DNA of 32,370 bases from JADLFV01 sp964471555 (GTDB lineage: Bacteria > Planctomycetota > Phycisphaerae > Phycisphaerales > Phycisphaeraceae), in contig CAYYGM010000038.1 of the NCBI GenBank assembly GCA_964471555.1, positions 1 to 32,370 of the forward strand. The letters are read 5' to 3'. The position numbers were made by a program, and so were the translations under genes. The notes beneath the pieces were generated by a model. That model had not been told where the DNA came from and searched no databases. It saw only the letters and a list, made by a program, of their open reading frames with translations. Of this stretch, positions 1 through 7,472 are shown piece after piece; the stretch's first letter is position 1; each line of letters begins with the position of its first letter.

Positions 1-86
1 CCCTCAACCCGATTCTCTCAAATTGACTGGTACGAAGATCGGGAAGGGGTCACTTCGCTGGGGGAAACGACGATGCGGTTCTCCTC

Positions 87-740
87 GTGCGATTGAGGAT
101 AGACCAGCCGCCGCCTATCTGGGAGGACGATGGGTACGAGGGTGGCGAGATGCAACCCGTTGTTGACCGACGGAAAATCAAATCGGGCGAGGAATTCCAG
201 CTCAAAGGTCTCTCCTCATTCCCGTATGTGGTCACTGTAACCGCTACTGGCGGCGTAGAGCAGAATATCCCGGTGAACACAGCGAGTAACCGGGTCCAGG
301 ACTTGGGCACAGTGGCATTGAAGGCGTCGCCACGAATCCAATTCACCTACGTCTCTCAGCCTATCGCCGACACAAGCCTTGCTGGTCTGGAGTCGCAGAA
401 CCAGATTGTGGAATGCAATGGGAAAAACAGGTTCCTGATGACAGAAAGGCGCGATGAATTAGGCAATGAGCTTGACCTACGGCTGAAGGTGATTGGCAAC
501 GGGAACGTGATTGCAGGTTTCTGGTTCAGCCCGAGCTATTTCTGGGATCTGGGCACGAAACGGCTCGCGGACGGTGCGGCGAAAATCCCGCCTGCGCTCA
601 TTCGAGGATCACTTGAGCCACAGGAAGAGCAGGTGCTTGAGGACGGGCACACCTATTACTTTGAATGTCCGGGGAAAGACATAGCCTGCATGTTCGAGGT
701 GCATTTGGTGGATGCTGCCGAGCCTGCCGACGCGAAGTGA
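87..740 (+). CDS. Hypothetical protein, possibly truncated at its 5' end
   Basis: I do not recognise this 217-aa product. It starts with GTG; the frame is open upstream to a TGA at 24-26, and the residues encoded before the GTG also look protein-like, so the true N-terminus may lie outside or have been lost by frameshift. A later in-frame ATG at 150 is an alternative start. No signal peptide or membrane segment is visible. Residues 30-75 (a stretch with FPYVVTVTATGG and DLGTVALKASP) resemble a small beta-sandwich of the carboxypeptidase-regulatory kind, but this is only a guess. Its base composition looks less GC-rich than the genes to the right, and it lies on the side facing the 3' end of a tRNA gene, which would fit transferred DNA. 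Confidence 0.5.
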   Translation: MRLRIDQPPPIWEDDGYEGGEMQPVVDRRKIKSGEEFQLKGLSSFPYVVTVTATGGVEQNIPVNTASNRVQDLGTVALKASPRIQFTYVSQPIADTSLAGLESQNQIVECNGKNRFLMTERRDELGNELDLRLKVIGNGNVIAGFWFSPSYFWDLGTKRLADGAAKIPPALIRGSLEPQEEQVLEDGHTYYFECPGKDIACMFEVHLVDAAEPADAK

Positions 741-818
741 GGTTAAGGCTTATGGTCTCAGTTTCACTTATTTGCCTGGCCGGATATTCCAAACCCAGCC
801 CCACTTTTGACCTGCCTG

Positions 819-847
819 TTGACCCGTTTTGGGTCCAAACGGGTCAA
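819..847. repeat. Perfect 11-bp inverted repeat in the spacer before the tRNA
   Basis: TTGACCCGTTT at 819-829 and AAACGGGTCAA at 837-847 are exact reverse complements around a 7-base loop. A further GGGTCAA follows about 15 bases later and a TTGACC lies about 10 bases before. No T-run follows on either strand, so a terminator is unlikely. A protein-binding dyad or an island-end repeat are both possible. Confidence 0.5.
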
Positions 848-884
848 ATTGGGCGTAATTCGGGTCAATTCATGGGGCTCCCCC

Positions 885-916
885 TAAAAACATAACCCCC
901 TGCTTAGCAAGGGGTT
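885..916 (-). terminator. Rho-independent terminator of the tRNA-Val gene
   Basis: On the minus strand, just past the tRNA, AACCCC (911-916 read in reverse) pairs with GGGGTT (894-899), with an inner TGC/GCA extension and one mismatch. The stem is followed by a short spacer and a run of five T residues (886-890). The position 8 bases beyond the tRNA 3' end fits a dedicated terminator. Confidence 0.75.
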
Positions 917-923
917 AGTCAAG

Positions 924-997
924 TGGGCCGTACAGGACTCGAACCTGTGACCTCATCCATGTCAAGGATGCGCGCTAGCCAACTGCGCCAACGGCCC
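924..997 (-). tRNA. tRNA-Val (anticodon GAC)
   Basis: The minus strand folds as a complete cloverleaf: acceptor GGGCCGT/ACGGCCC, D-stem GCGC/GCGC, anticodon stem CATCC/GGATG with loop TTGACAT, a 5-base variable loop, and T-stem ACAGG/CCTGT with loop TTCGAGT. The anticodon is GAC, which reads GUC and GUU valine codons. The discriminator base is A at 924; CCA is not encoded. A terminator follows directly, so it is transcribed alone. Its 3' end faces the hypothetical gene at 87-740; tRNA 3' ends are common integration sites, but no integrase is present. Confidence 0.95.
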
Positions 998-1026
998 GCC
1001 ACCATCGTTCTGCGTCGATGAACCGT

Positions 1027-1056
1027 CGATCATCCGCTCGGGGCGGGTGATGATCG
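1027..1056. repeat. Inverted repeat between the tRNA and the acidic membrane protein gene
   Basis: CGATCATC (1027-1034) and GATGATCG (1049-1056) are exact reverse complements around a 14-base GC-rich loop. It lies downstream of the minus-strand gene ending at 1155 and upstream of the tRNA. It has no T-tract, so it could be a weak terminator, a processing hairpin or an operator. Confidence 0.35.
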
Positions 1057-1154
1057 GCCATGCGACGGACCATTTAGGTTAGCAATTTGAATGGCCGATG
1101 TCGAACGCCTTCGCTCTGCCTCAAGACGGCCGAGGGACGTGGAAGGCCGGCGGA

Positions 1155-2123
1155 TCAGACCCACAGCGACAGCAGAATCATCGCCACGGCTGAGAACATG
1201 ACCAACAGCCCGACGTACCCCACGGTGTTACGCCACTCTTCGTCCAGCCGATTCAGCGGCGCGTTGACCATGGCACAGGTCAATCGCAGCAATCGTTCCA
1301 TTTGCTGCCATCGGCCGGTCCGAGATTGCGACTTCGCCTTGGACTTCGACCTGGTTGGCTCACTCTTTGCGGCAGGTTGCTCCTGCTCCTGCTCGACCTC
1401 ATCCAACTCCTCAGCGACGTCAGCCGAAGTAGCGCCCTGATTGGCCGCAACCGCGCTGGCGTGCGAAGGCTCGACCGTTGGCGGCGCGGCTTCGGCCCGC
1501 GGTGCGATCACTTCGTCCGGCGATTCGAACTCGCCCGACACCGCATCGTCAGCCGACTCGGCCAGCAGCCGGTCCAATTCCGCCATGCCCTCGTCTTCGG
1601 TTTCTTGGCTGCTGTCCTGGCTGGCGGCCTGATTGGCGGCAGACAACGCGGGCTCAGCCTCGCTGCCTGCCACCGCTTCCGGGCTCTCAAACGAGCCGGC
1701 CAGGTCCTCATGCTCAGACGACTGCGGTTGCGCTGCCGCCACCTCGGCCGCTGCCTGTGACAGCGCTTCGGTGGCCGCAGTCGCCTGAGTCTCAGCCGAT
1801 TCATCAGCACCTCTGATCACCGGCTGATCTTCCTCCTCCGCCGCCCCTTGCTGTGCCGCGGCAGCCGCAGCCAGCATTGAATCCACTTGATCCGCTAAAT
1901 CTTCGCTTTCATTTTCTTCTGTCGCCGCCTGGTCCGAGGCTTGTGCGGCGACCTCGATCGCTTCATCCACCTGACGATCGATCAGTTGGTCCAGATCATC
2001 GCCTTCGGCCTTGGCCTGCGGCACAGTGCCTGGCTCGGCCTGCTCGATCTGCGACAGCAGCGCGTTTAGACGCTGATCCAGCAGTGATGCTTTTTCGTCA
2101 GGTTGATCCGGCTGCTGCGTCAC
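1155..2123 (-). CDS. Acidic low-complexity protein with a C-terminal membrane anchor
   Basis: The 322-aa product has no recognised family. Residues 1-230 are rich in Ala, Glu, Asp, Gln and Ser and probably disordered or helical. A short motif occurs twice as SFESPEAV and EFESPDEV. A basic patch (SKSKAKSQSR) follows, and the last 20 or so residues (GYVGLLVMFSAVAMILLSL) form a single hydrophobic helix, so the protein is predicted to be tail-anchored with the acidic part in the cytoplasm. I chose GTG at 2123 because GGGAG lies five bases upstream; a TTG at 2135 would add four residues, and no ATG is available. It is divergent from rsmE. Codon use and frame are consistent with a real gene, but its role is unknown. 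Confidence 0.7.
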   Translation of the reverse strand: MTQQPDQPDEKASLLDQRLNALLSQIEQAEPGTVPQAKAEGDDLDQLIDRQVDEAIEVAAQASDQAATEENESEDLADQVDSMLAAAAAAQQGAAEEEDQPVIRGADESAETQATAATEALSQAAAEVAAAQPQSSEHEDLAGSFESPEAVAGSEAEPALSAANQAASQDSSQETEDEGMAELDRLLAESADDAVSGEFESPDEVIAPRAEAAPPTVEPSHASAVAANQGATSADVAEELDEVEQEQEQPAAKSEPTRSKSKAKSQSRTGRWQQMERLLRLTCAMVNAPLNRLDEEWRNTVGYVGLLVMFSAVAMILLSLWV

Positions 2124-2284
2124 GCAGGCTCCCAACTCCGTACGCGCGCCCCACGGCCCGCGGCGGTCGATATAAACCCTACATCCCGTTTCATCGTCCC
2201 CTTCCAGCCCTCACTGTAGCGCCATCACCCCAACCTTGGTACCTTTATTCGCTCACTTGCCTGTTTTCCCTGGCCGCTACTATT

Positions 2285-2297
2285 TATACTTTTCACA
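2285..2297 (+). promoter_or_regulatory. -10 element next to the rsmE start codon (leaderless transcript)
   Basis: TATACT at 2285-2290 matches the -10 consensus in five of six positions and lies only six bases before the rsmE ATG at 2297. No Shine-Dalgarno sequence precedes that ATG. Transcription would begin at or next to the start codon, giving a leaderless mRNA. No clear -35 hexamer is seen at 16-18 bp spacing. Confidence 0.4.
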
Positions 2298-3058
2298 TGA
2301 CCCCCAGCCCGCCAGCATCCCGTCCGCCGCGGTTTTATTGTCCCCAACTGCCGCATCCGCGGCTATCGGACCGCTTCTGCAGCCTCGACGCCAACGAATC
2401 CCGCCACGCCCGAAAAGTCCTGCGCCTCGAGGTCGGCGATCCTGTGGAACTGTTCGACGGCCGCGGCGGTCTGGCCCATGCCACCATCGAGGAGTTCGAC
2501 AGCTCGACCACCCTCTGCCACGTCGTCTCGGTCGAAGCGCTGGACAAGCCGCGCCCGTACATCACCGTGGCCACCGCCGTACCCAAAGGCCCCCGTGCCG
2601 ATGACATGATCAATCAACTCTCACAGGTCGGCGCTGATCGCGTGATCCCGTTGCGCTGCGAGCGCAGCATTGTCGAGCCGCGCATCGGCAAGCTCGATCG
2701 CTTTGAGCGGCAGGCGGTGGAGTCCGCCAAACAGTCGGGACGGTTGTTCTTCATGACGATTGACGAGCCGCGCGATTTCACTGACGTGCTGACCGAGCCG
2801 CGCGACCTGGCCCTGATCGCCACCCCCGCCCCCGCAAACGGGAATCAGATCAACAGCGATCTGGAAAAGAGGTTGCGCGTCCCCGAAGGCGTCGGCCGCA
2901 TTCTCCTGCTGATCGGCCCCGAAGGCGGCTGGTCCGACGATGAACTTCGCCAGGCCTCCGCAGCCGGTTTTCACATCTGGTCATTTTCGCCCAACATTCT
3001 GCGCATCGAAACCGCCGCCCCCGTCGCCACCGCCCTGCTGCGCTACCTGTGCGCCTAA
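2297..3058 (+). CDS. rsmE: 16S rRNA (uracil-1498-N3)-methyltransferase RsmE
   Basis: The product is 253 aa, normal for RsmE, which methylates N3 of U1498 in 16S rRNA using S-adenosylmethionine. The N-terminal part carries the PUA-like RNA-binding region (ANESRHARKVLRLEVGDPVELFDGRG). The C-terminal SPOUT methyltransferase domain ends with the family signature LIGPEGGWSDDE near residue 205 and ILRIETA near 235, the SAM-binding trefoil knot. The frame is open far upstream, but the family-like N-terminus begins at the ATG at 2297. That ATG has no Shine-Dalgarno and sits just after a -10-like TATACT. The gene stands alone on the plus strand. Confidence 0.95.
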   Translation: MTPSPPASRPPRFYCPQLPHPRLSDRFCSLDANESRHARKVLRLEVGDPVELFDGRGGLAHATIEEFDSSTTLCHVVSVEALDKPRPYITVATAVPKGPRADDMINQLSQVGADRVIPLRCERSIVEPRIGKLDRFERQAVESAKQSGRLFFMTIDEPRDFTDVLTEPRDLALIATPAPANGNQINSDLEKRLRVPEGVGRILLLIGPEGGWSDDELRQASAAGFHIWSFSPNILRIETAAPVATALLRYLCA

Positions 3059-3110
3059 GCCCGCAGTCGATACGATCGTCTTATACGGTTTGCGAAAAAA
3101 CTTGGGCGTA

Positions 3111-3160
3111 CCAGCGTTAGCTGGCATGCATACCGGCCGGCATGCCGACTGAAGTCGGCA
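3111..3160. repeat. REP-like cluster of three hairpins after rsmE
   Basis: Three inverted repeats follow each other or overlap: CCAGC-gtta-GCTGG (3111-3124), GGCATGC (3123-3129) with GCATGCC (3140-3146), and TGCCGACT-ga-AGTCGGCA (3143-3160). A T5 run lies about 17 bases later, so the last stem could end rsmE transcription. The layout resembles extragenic palindromic repeats. Confidence 0.5.
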
Positions 3161-3229
3161 CGCCCTGAAGCATGAGTTTTTCGTGGGATTGATATTACCA
3201 CTACTGCTGATTCAATATGCCGCGATCAA

Positions 3230-3261
3230 CTGTTATTAGTTTTCTAGAAAACTAATAATAG
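3230..3261. repeat. 32-bp AT-rich palindrome, 26 bp perfect
   Basis: Bases 3233-3258 read identically on both strands (half-site TTATTAGTTTTCT), with no loop; one mismatched pair and two further matches extend it to 3230-3261. It is much richer in A+T than its surroundings. It could be an operator, a recombination site or a mobile-element remnant. Confidence 0.7.
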
Positions 3262-3398
3262 CCAGTCGGGGGGTTTTCCATGCTCAGTTAGAGTAGTTTG
3301 CATCCACTTTCGCCGCTTGCTCCTTCACCTGGCGGCTACTTGGGCCGGACCAGCGAGACGTAGCTCGCCGGCTAGGACGGCCAATTATTAGGATGATG

Positions 3399-3430
<32 letters not shown>

Positions 3431-3498
3431 ATGAGGACGGGGCTCTTGCAAAAGTGTTAGATACTGCCGGGTGCGAGGAAAACCTTCCGGGGGCGGGG

Positions 3499-5463
3499 CT
3501 ATTGGCGTTCGACGTCGGGCAGGACGTTTTGCTGCTGCAACTGCGGGGTGGTCGGCTCGACGAAGCCGGGCGGGGCGGGGAAGGCGCGGTTGAAGTCGAT
3601 CTGCTGCTGATCGCACTGCGTGCGCAGGTCGGGGCGAATCAGCAGATAGGTGTCGAGCTGAATGGTGATGGGGGTGTTGTGCCAGATGGTGGCGCGGTCG
3701 GGAATGCTCAGCATGGGCGAGGACATGACCACGGCATAGCTCTGGTTGAACGTGTCGCGCCAGGTGTCGGGCAGGGACAGGCGGCCGCGCTCGGTGAGCA
3801 AGTTGGAGTAGCCGCGCTTCTCCTGGTAACGATCGTAGGCCAGGCGGCCGAGATTGGTATAACGATCGAAGACGTCGGCGCGGTTGTTGAGCAGGCCGCG
3901 CAACATGGCCTGCTGCACCATGCCCTGAATGAAGGCGACGGCCACCTCCTGCAGATCCCAATCGTGAGACAGCTCGGTGATCACCATGTCTTCGAGCGTG
4001 TCACGGTAGCGCTTGGTGTATTGGTTGGCAGGCGTGTCAGCGTAGAGATTGCGGGCCTTGGTGAAGTAGTGGCGGGCCTGGTCAATGTCGCCGTAGAGAT
4101 AGGCGTAGAGCATGGCCCGCAGGAGGAAGTTTTCGTGACCGTTGGCGAAGGCGTCGCCGGCATCGACATCGACGCCGTGGGCCGATTCGATCTGGCGATT
4201 GCGGGCGATGTCCCAGGCTTCGTCGTAAGCGGGGATGAAGCGGGGATCGGGCAGCAGGTCGAGGCGGCCGGAGATCGGGTTGTACTCGACCATGCCGTCG
4301 GTGGTCAGCAGTTGCATGGCGTGAATGACGCCGCGATCGGTGTTGAGCACATCGATCTTGGAATCATCGCGCAGCTCGCCGGCCATCTGGGCCCCGAGGT
4401 AGCCGAAGTATGCGGCATGCGAGGCCGGGTGCCGCCAATCCATCGGGCCGAACAAGTCCATCAGCTCGTACATCTTCTGCGGCTGCATGTGATAGTCTTC
4501 GATCAAGGCCTTGGCCCGCCAGAAGGGCAGGAGCGTATCGAGCATGGGGCGCAGCTTGCTGTCGGTGACGATGTTGAGGGCCGCGGCATCGAGCGGCGGC
4601 ATGGCGGGCGCGCCGGGCGGCGGATTCTTGAGCACGTTCATGTCGCTGATGTACGGCTCGAGGGCGAGGAACTGGCCGAGGCGGCGCAGGTCTCTGGCGT
4701 TCAACTCGAGGCCGGCCTGGCGCAGAGCGGTCATCAGCGGCGCGATCTCGGGATGGTCCTGCTCGAAGCGCGTGACCGGGTCGATCGTGCGCTGGGCTGC
4801 GAAATACTTATCCGCGGCATCGGCGATGTGCTTGAAGCCAGCGGTGGCCTGATAGACCGGGCGGCCGTATTGATTCTTTTCGTCATCGACCTTACCCAGG
4901 GGCGGCGCACCCAGCAGATCGTTCCATTCCTGCGCCCACATGGTCTTGTAGTACCAGTGCGCATCATCGGTGCTCTTGCCGACTTTGAAGAACAGGCACC
5001 AGGCCAACTCTTTGTAGATCAGCACCGAGCGCGGGTTGTAAACCAATCCCTCATCGCGCAGCAGGCGGATGCCCTTGTTGACCCAGTCCCAGCGTTCCTG
5101 GGGCGTGTAGGTTTCCACGGAGATGTTGAAGGCCAGGTTCCAGGCGTGAAAGACCCAGACGGCGGGGAATCGCGGCTGAAGATCGGTGATCAGGCGGGCC
5201 AGGGTGTTGGCCTCGAAGAACTTGCCCTGTCGCTTGAGCATCTCAGCGCGATACCAGAGAGCATCGACGGCGATGCCGCGCAGGCTGCCCATGGCCGGCA
5301 GCAGCGCATACTTGACCGGCAACTGCGTGTCGGCCTTCATGTCGAAGGAAAGCTGCAGATCGCGCCGCTGGCGGTTGATCAGCGGCGACAGAAACGCCGA
5401 GGCCGCGATCGCCGCAACGACCAGAAGCATGCAAATCAACTGGATGACACGATCTTTACTCAA
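3499..5463 (-). CDS. Membrane-anchored TPR-like protein, last gene of the SPFH/ABC operon
   Basis: The product is 654 aa. Residues 6-26 form a hydrophobic N-terminal helix (membrane anchor or uncleaved signal), followed by a long soluble region with helical repeats: ALWYRAEMLKRQGKFFEA at about 68-85 and AMLYAYLYGDIDQARHYFTKA later look TPR-like. I do not recognise a named family. It starts at TTG 5463, the only start between the preceding in-frame stop and the protein-like sequence; an internal ATG at residue 12 would lose half the anchor. It follows the ABC-2 permease by 31 bases, a gap made entirely of heptamer repeats. Operon position suggests it works with the transporter outside the cytoplasmic membrane, perhaps as a scaffold; this is inference. 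It ends in TAG. Confidence 0.75.
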   Translation of the reverse strand: MSKDRVIQLICMLLVVAAIAASAFLSPLINRQRRDLQLSFDMKADTQLPVKYALLPAMGSLRGIAVDALWYRAEMLKRQGKFFEANTLARLITDLQPRFPAVWVFHAWNLAFNISVETYTPQERWDWVNKGIRLLRDEGLVYNPRSVLIYKELAWCLFFKVGKSTDDAHWYYKTMWAQEWNDLLGAPPLGKVDDEKNQYGRPVYQATAGFKHIADAADKYFAAQRTIDPVTRFEQDHPEIAPLMTALRQAGLELNARDLRRLGQFLALEPYISDMNVLKNPPPGAPAMPPLDAAALNIVTDSKLRPMLDTLLPFWRAKALIEDYHMQPQKMYELMDLFGPMDWRHPASHAAYFGYLGAQMAGELRDDSKIDVLNTDRGVIHAMQLLTTDGMVEYNPISGRLDLLPDPRFIPAYDEAWDIARNRQIESAHGVDVDAGDAFANGHENFLLRAMLYAYLYGDIDQARHYFTKARNLYADTPANQYTKRYRDTLEDMVITELSHDWDLQEVAVAFIQGMVQQAMLRGLLNNRADVFDRYTNLGRLAYDRYQEKRGYSNLLTERGRLSLPDTWRDTFNQSYAVVMSSPMLSIPDRATIWHNTPITIQLDTYLLIRPDLRTQCDQQQIDFNRAFPAPPGFVEPTTPQLQQQNVLPDVERQ

Positions 5464-5497
5464 TGCTCAACACTCAATCTTCAAACCTCAAGCCTCA
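5456..5497 (-). repeat. Six tandem heptamers joining two genes
   Basis: Read on the minus strand, from the TGA of the permease to the TTG start of the next gene, the sequence is six consecutive heptamers: TGAGGCT, TGAGGTT, TGAAGAT, TGAGTGT, TGAGCAT and TGAGTAA. The first supplies the permease stop codon; the TTG start spans the junction of the last two. With a period of seven, TGA falls in all three frames. There is no inverted copy here. Confidence 0.85.
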
Positions 5498-7321
5498 CAC
5501 CTGCACCCGGGCCAGTTCACGCACGCGGAAGATCAGCCAGGCGACGAGGCCGGTCGCCCCGGTCCAGATGACACCCAGCCACAGCGCCGCCTGTCCCACG
5601 AGGGAATACGGCAAGTAGAGGCCGTAGGAGATCGACTGTGTGGGCGAAAACTCACTGAAGCCGGGCACCAGTTTCATGAAGCTGCTGCCGATCAGAGCCA
5701 CAATCAATTTGAACGCCTGCCAGAACTCACCCTGTTTCAAGAAGCCGAAGAAGCCGCGGGGAATGAACATAAGCCGATCCCACAAGGGCACCGCCGCCTT
5801 GGGGAATGAGGCGTACTCGGACAACGATTCGTTGAGGAAGCTGCTGCCGCTGGCCGCAACGCAGATGAGCGTGGCCAGCAGCGCCGCGACGGGGAAGCCC
5901 AGGAAGGTGCCGGTCGTCAGCGCCAGCATGCCCAGGAAGCAGAGGCGCAACCACAACAGCGTCATGGCCCGCGTGAGATTGGCTTCAAATGTGTCAACAC
6001 GATAAAGCAGTTGCAGTCCGTCGGTGGTGTTGAAGTTGATGGTCGTTGCCGTGCCGCCGTCGATCTGCTCGCGGGGGGGGTTATAGATTTCGATCGAGAG
6101 GTCGCCCTGCTCGTCGATCATGTCGGTGGGCACTTCGATGACGTGATACTTGCCGTCGCCGATCTTGCGGGTCATCACCCGGTCATTGCGGTTGTTGTAG
6201 CGCAGGGCCAGGTAGATCACATCATCCTTGGCCAGGCCGGCCGACTTGGGCTTAAGGCGAAATTGCACGGTCTGTGCGCTCTGCTTGGCCGGGGTCAGGC
6301 CGTGGAAGACGTAGGTCTGAGAGGAGCGGGGGCTGATGGCGTACCAGGCGGTCATCACCTGCTTCTGAATGGCATCGCGAGCCTCTTTGCGCAAGGCGCT
6401 TTCCGGATCATCGGGCTTGCCGTACAACTCCGGCTCCTGCGTGCGCAGCGTCGCCAGGCGATCGGAAAATGCTTTGGACAACTGGTCTGGATCCTGCGGA
6501 TACGGCCGAACAACCTGCCGAGCCACCAGCACCTGCTCTTGCAGCTCACGCGCATCCACCTCATTCATGGCCGGCTGCTTGGCCAGCAGCAGCGTGAAGG
6601 TGTAGATGGCCACGCCGCAGACCGCCACCAGCAGCGCATTGAGCACCGCCATCCCTAACCACTTGCCCAGCAGGTAATGCCCGCGCGACACCGGCTTGCT
6701 CATGGTCAGAAAGATCTGCCGCTTCTCCAACTCGCGGGTGATGGTGGTCACCGCCACGACAATCGTGAGTAAGCTCAGCAGCGTGGTGACGCCGATCAGC
6801 GAATAGGTCAGGAACTGCTGCACCCGATAGGTCAGCCGCTCGGCCGGGTCAATCAGCAGCGGAATGCAGGGCACCAGGATGAACAGCATCACCAGCAACA
6901 CGCCCACCGCCTTGAGCCGCACCGCCTCATCGAGCAATGTGCGGGCCACGCCCAGCACCGGCCACCCGCCCGAGAGCAGCCGACGCGCCAGTTGCAGGGC
7001 GAGATAGAAACCGATGGACATCGCCCACACGCCCACGGTCGCGATGGTCAGGGCGCTGCGATCGAAGACGATGAAGATGTTGCACAACAATGCCGCCGTC
7101 GCGGTGCCGGCCACCACCACGCCCACGCGCCCGACCACCGGATGCGTGCGCCATCGCCACAGCCCCATCGCCAGCCATGCCGCGGCCAGGACGTCGAACG
7201 TGCCGTTGACCCATATCGCCGCCAGGCGCTGATCGATCTGCCACAACCAGGCGCTGATGGCCACGTCGGCCACCAGCAGGTTCAACATCACGATCCACCA
7301 TGTTCGAGGGCGAGGCTGCAT
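5495..7321 (-). CDS. ABC-2 family transporter permease with large external loop
   Basis: The 608-aa protein is the membrane partner of the ATPase encoded just upstream. Membrane segments are predicted at about 9-26, 40-56, 64-84, 90-112, 138-157, 172-196 and 222-247. About 200 hydrophilic residues follow (roughly 250-455) with beta-rich sequence (VQFRLKPKSAG, YHVIEVPTDMI), then at least four more segments to the C-terminus. The motif SKPVSRGHYLLGKWLG at 208-223 is typical of ABC-2 permeases and recurs as SKPVNRPVFVLGKFFG in the divergent permease at 13452. The start ATG has no obvious Shine-Dalgarno; it follows a repeat hairpin. The transported substrate cannot be told. Confidence 0.85.
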   Translation of the reverse strand: MQPRPRTWWIVMLNLLVADVAISAWLWQIDQRLAAIWVNGTFDVLAAAWLAMGLWRWRTHPVVGRVGVVVAGTATAALLCNIFIVFDRSALTIATVGVWAMSIGFYLALQLARRLLSGGWPVLGVARTLLDEAVRLKAVGVLLVMLFILVPCIPLLIDPAERLTYRVQQFLTYSLIGVTTLLSLLTIVVAVTTITRELEKRQIFLTMSKPVSRGHYLLGKWLGMAVLNALLVAVCGVAIYTFTLLLAKQPAMNEVDARELQEQVLVARQVVRPYPQDPDQLSKAFSDRLATLRTQEPELYGKPDDPESALRKEARDAIQKQVMTAWYAISPRSSQTYVFHGLTPAKQSAQTVQFRLKPKSAGLAKDDVIYLALRYNNRNDRVMTRKIGDGKYHVIEVPTDMIDEQGDLSIEIYNPPREQIDGGTATTINFNTTDGLQLLYRVDTFEANLTRAMTLLWLRLCFLGMLALTTGTFLGFPVAALLATLICVAASGSSFLNESLSEYASFPKAAVPLWDRLMFIPRGFFGFLKQGEFWQAFKLIVALIGSSFMKLVPGFSEFSPTQSISYGLYLPYSLVGQAALWLGVIWTGATGLVAWLIFRVRELARVQV

Positions 7322-7472
7322 GTGAGTTTAATGACGAATGACGACGGCCTCAACAGCGGTGCAGGCCGCTAAATTCGAATGACGAATCAATGTTCGAATG
7401 ACGAATGCCCGATCTTTTCGTCATTCGACCATTCGTCATTGTTTCGAATTTCGAGTTTCGTCATTCGGGTTT
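7322..7472. repeat. Word-repeat hairpin between ATPase and permease genes
   Basis: Starting at the TGA stop of the ATPase (minus strand), the word GAATGACGAA or close variants occurs about three times. It is followed by inverted copies of the form TTCGTCATTC, also about three, interrupted by a second small hairpin (GGCCTCAACAGC...GCAGGCC). The arms can pair into a long stem. It separates two genes of one operon and could adjust their relative expression. Confidence 0.8.

Noticed and set aside
3454..5571. 705-aa plus-strand ORF opposite the TPR-like gene
   Set aside because: It is a GC-rich shadow frame: repetitive Gly/Val/Glu composition, no domain, and the opposite strand carries a well-formed membrane-anchored protein in operon context.
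7322..7472. CRISPR-like array
   Set aside because: The repeats are 7-10 bases, imperfect and partly inverted, without unique spacers of regular length; no cas genes are present.
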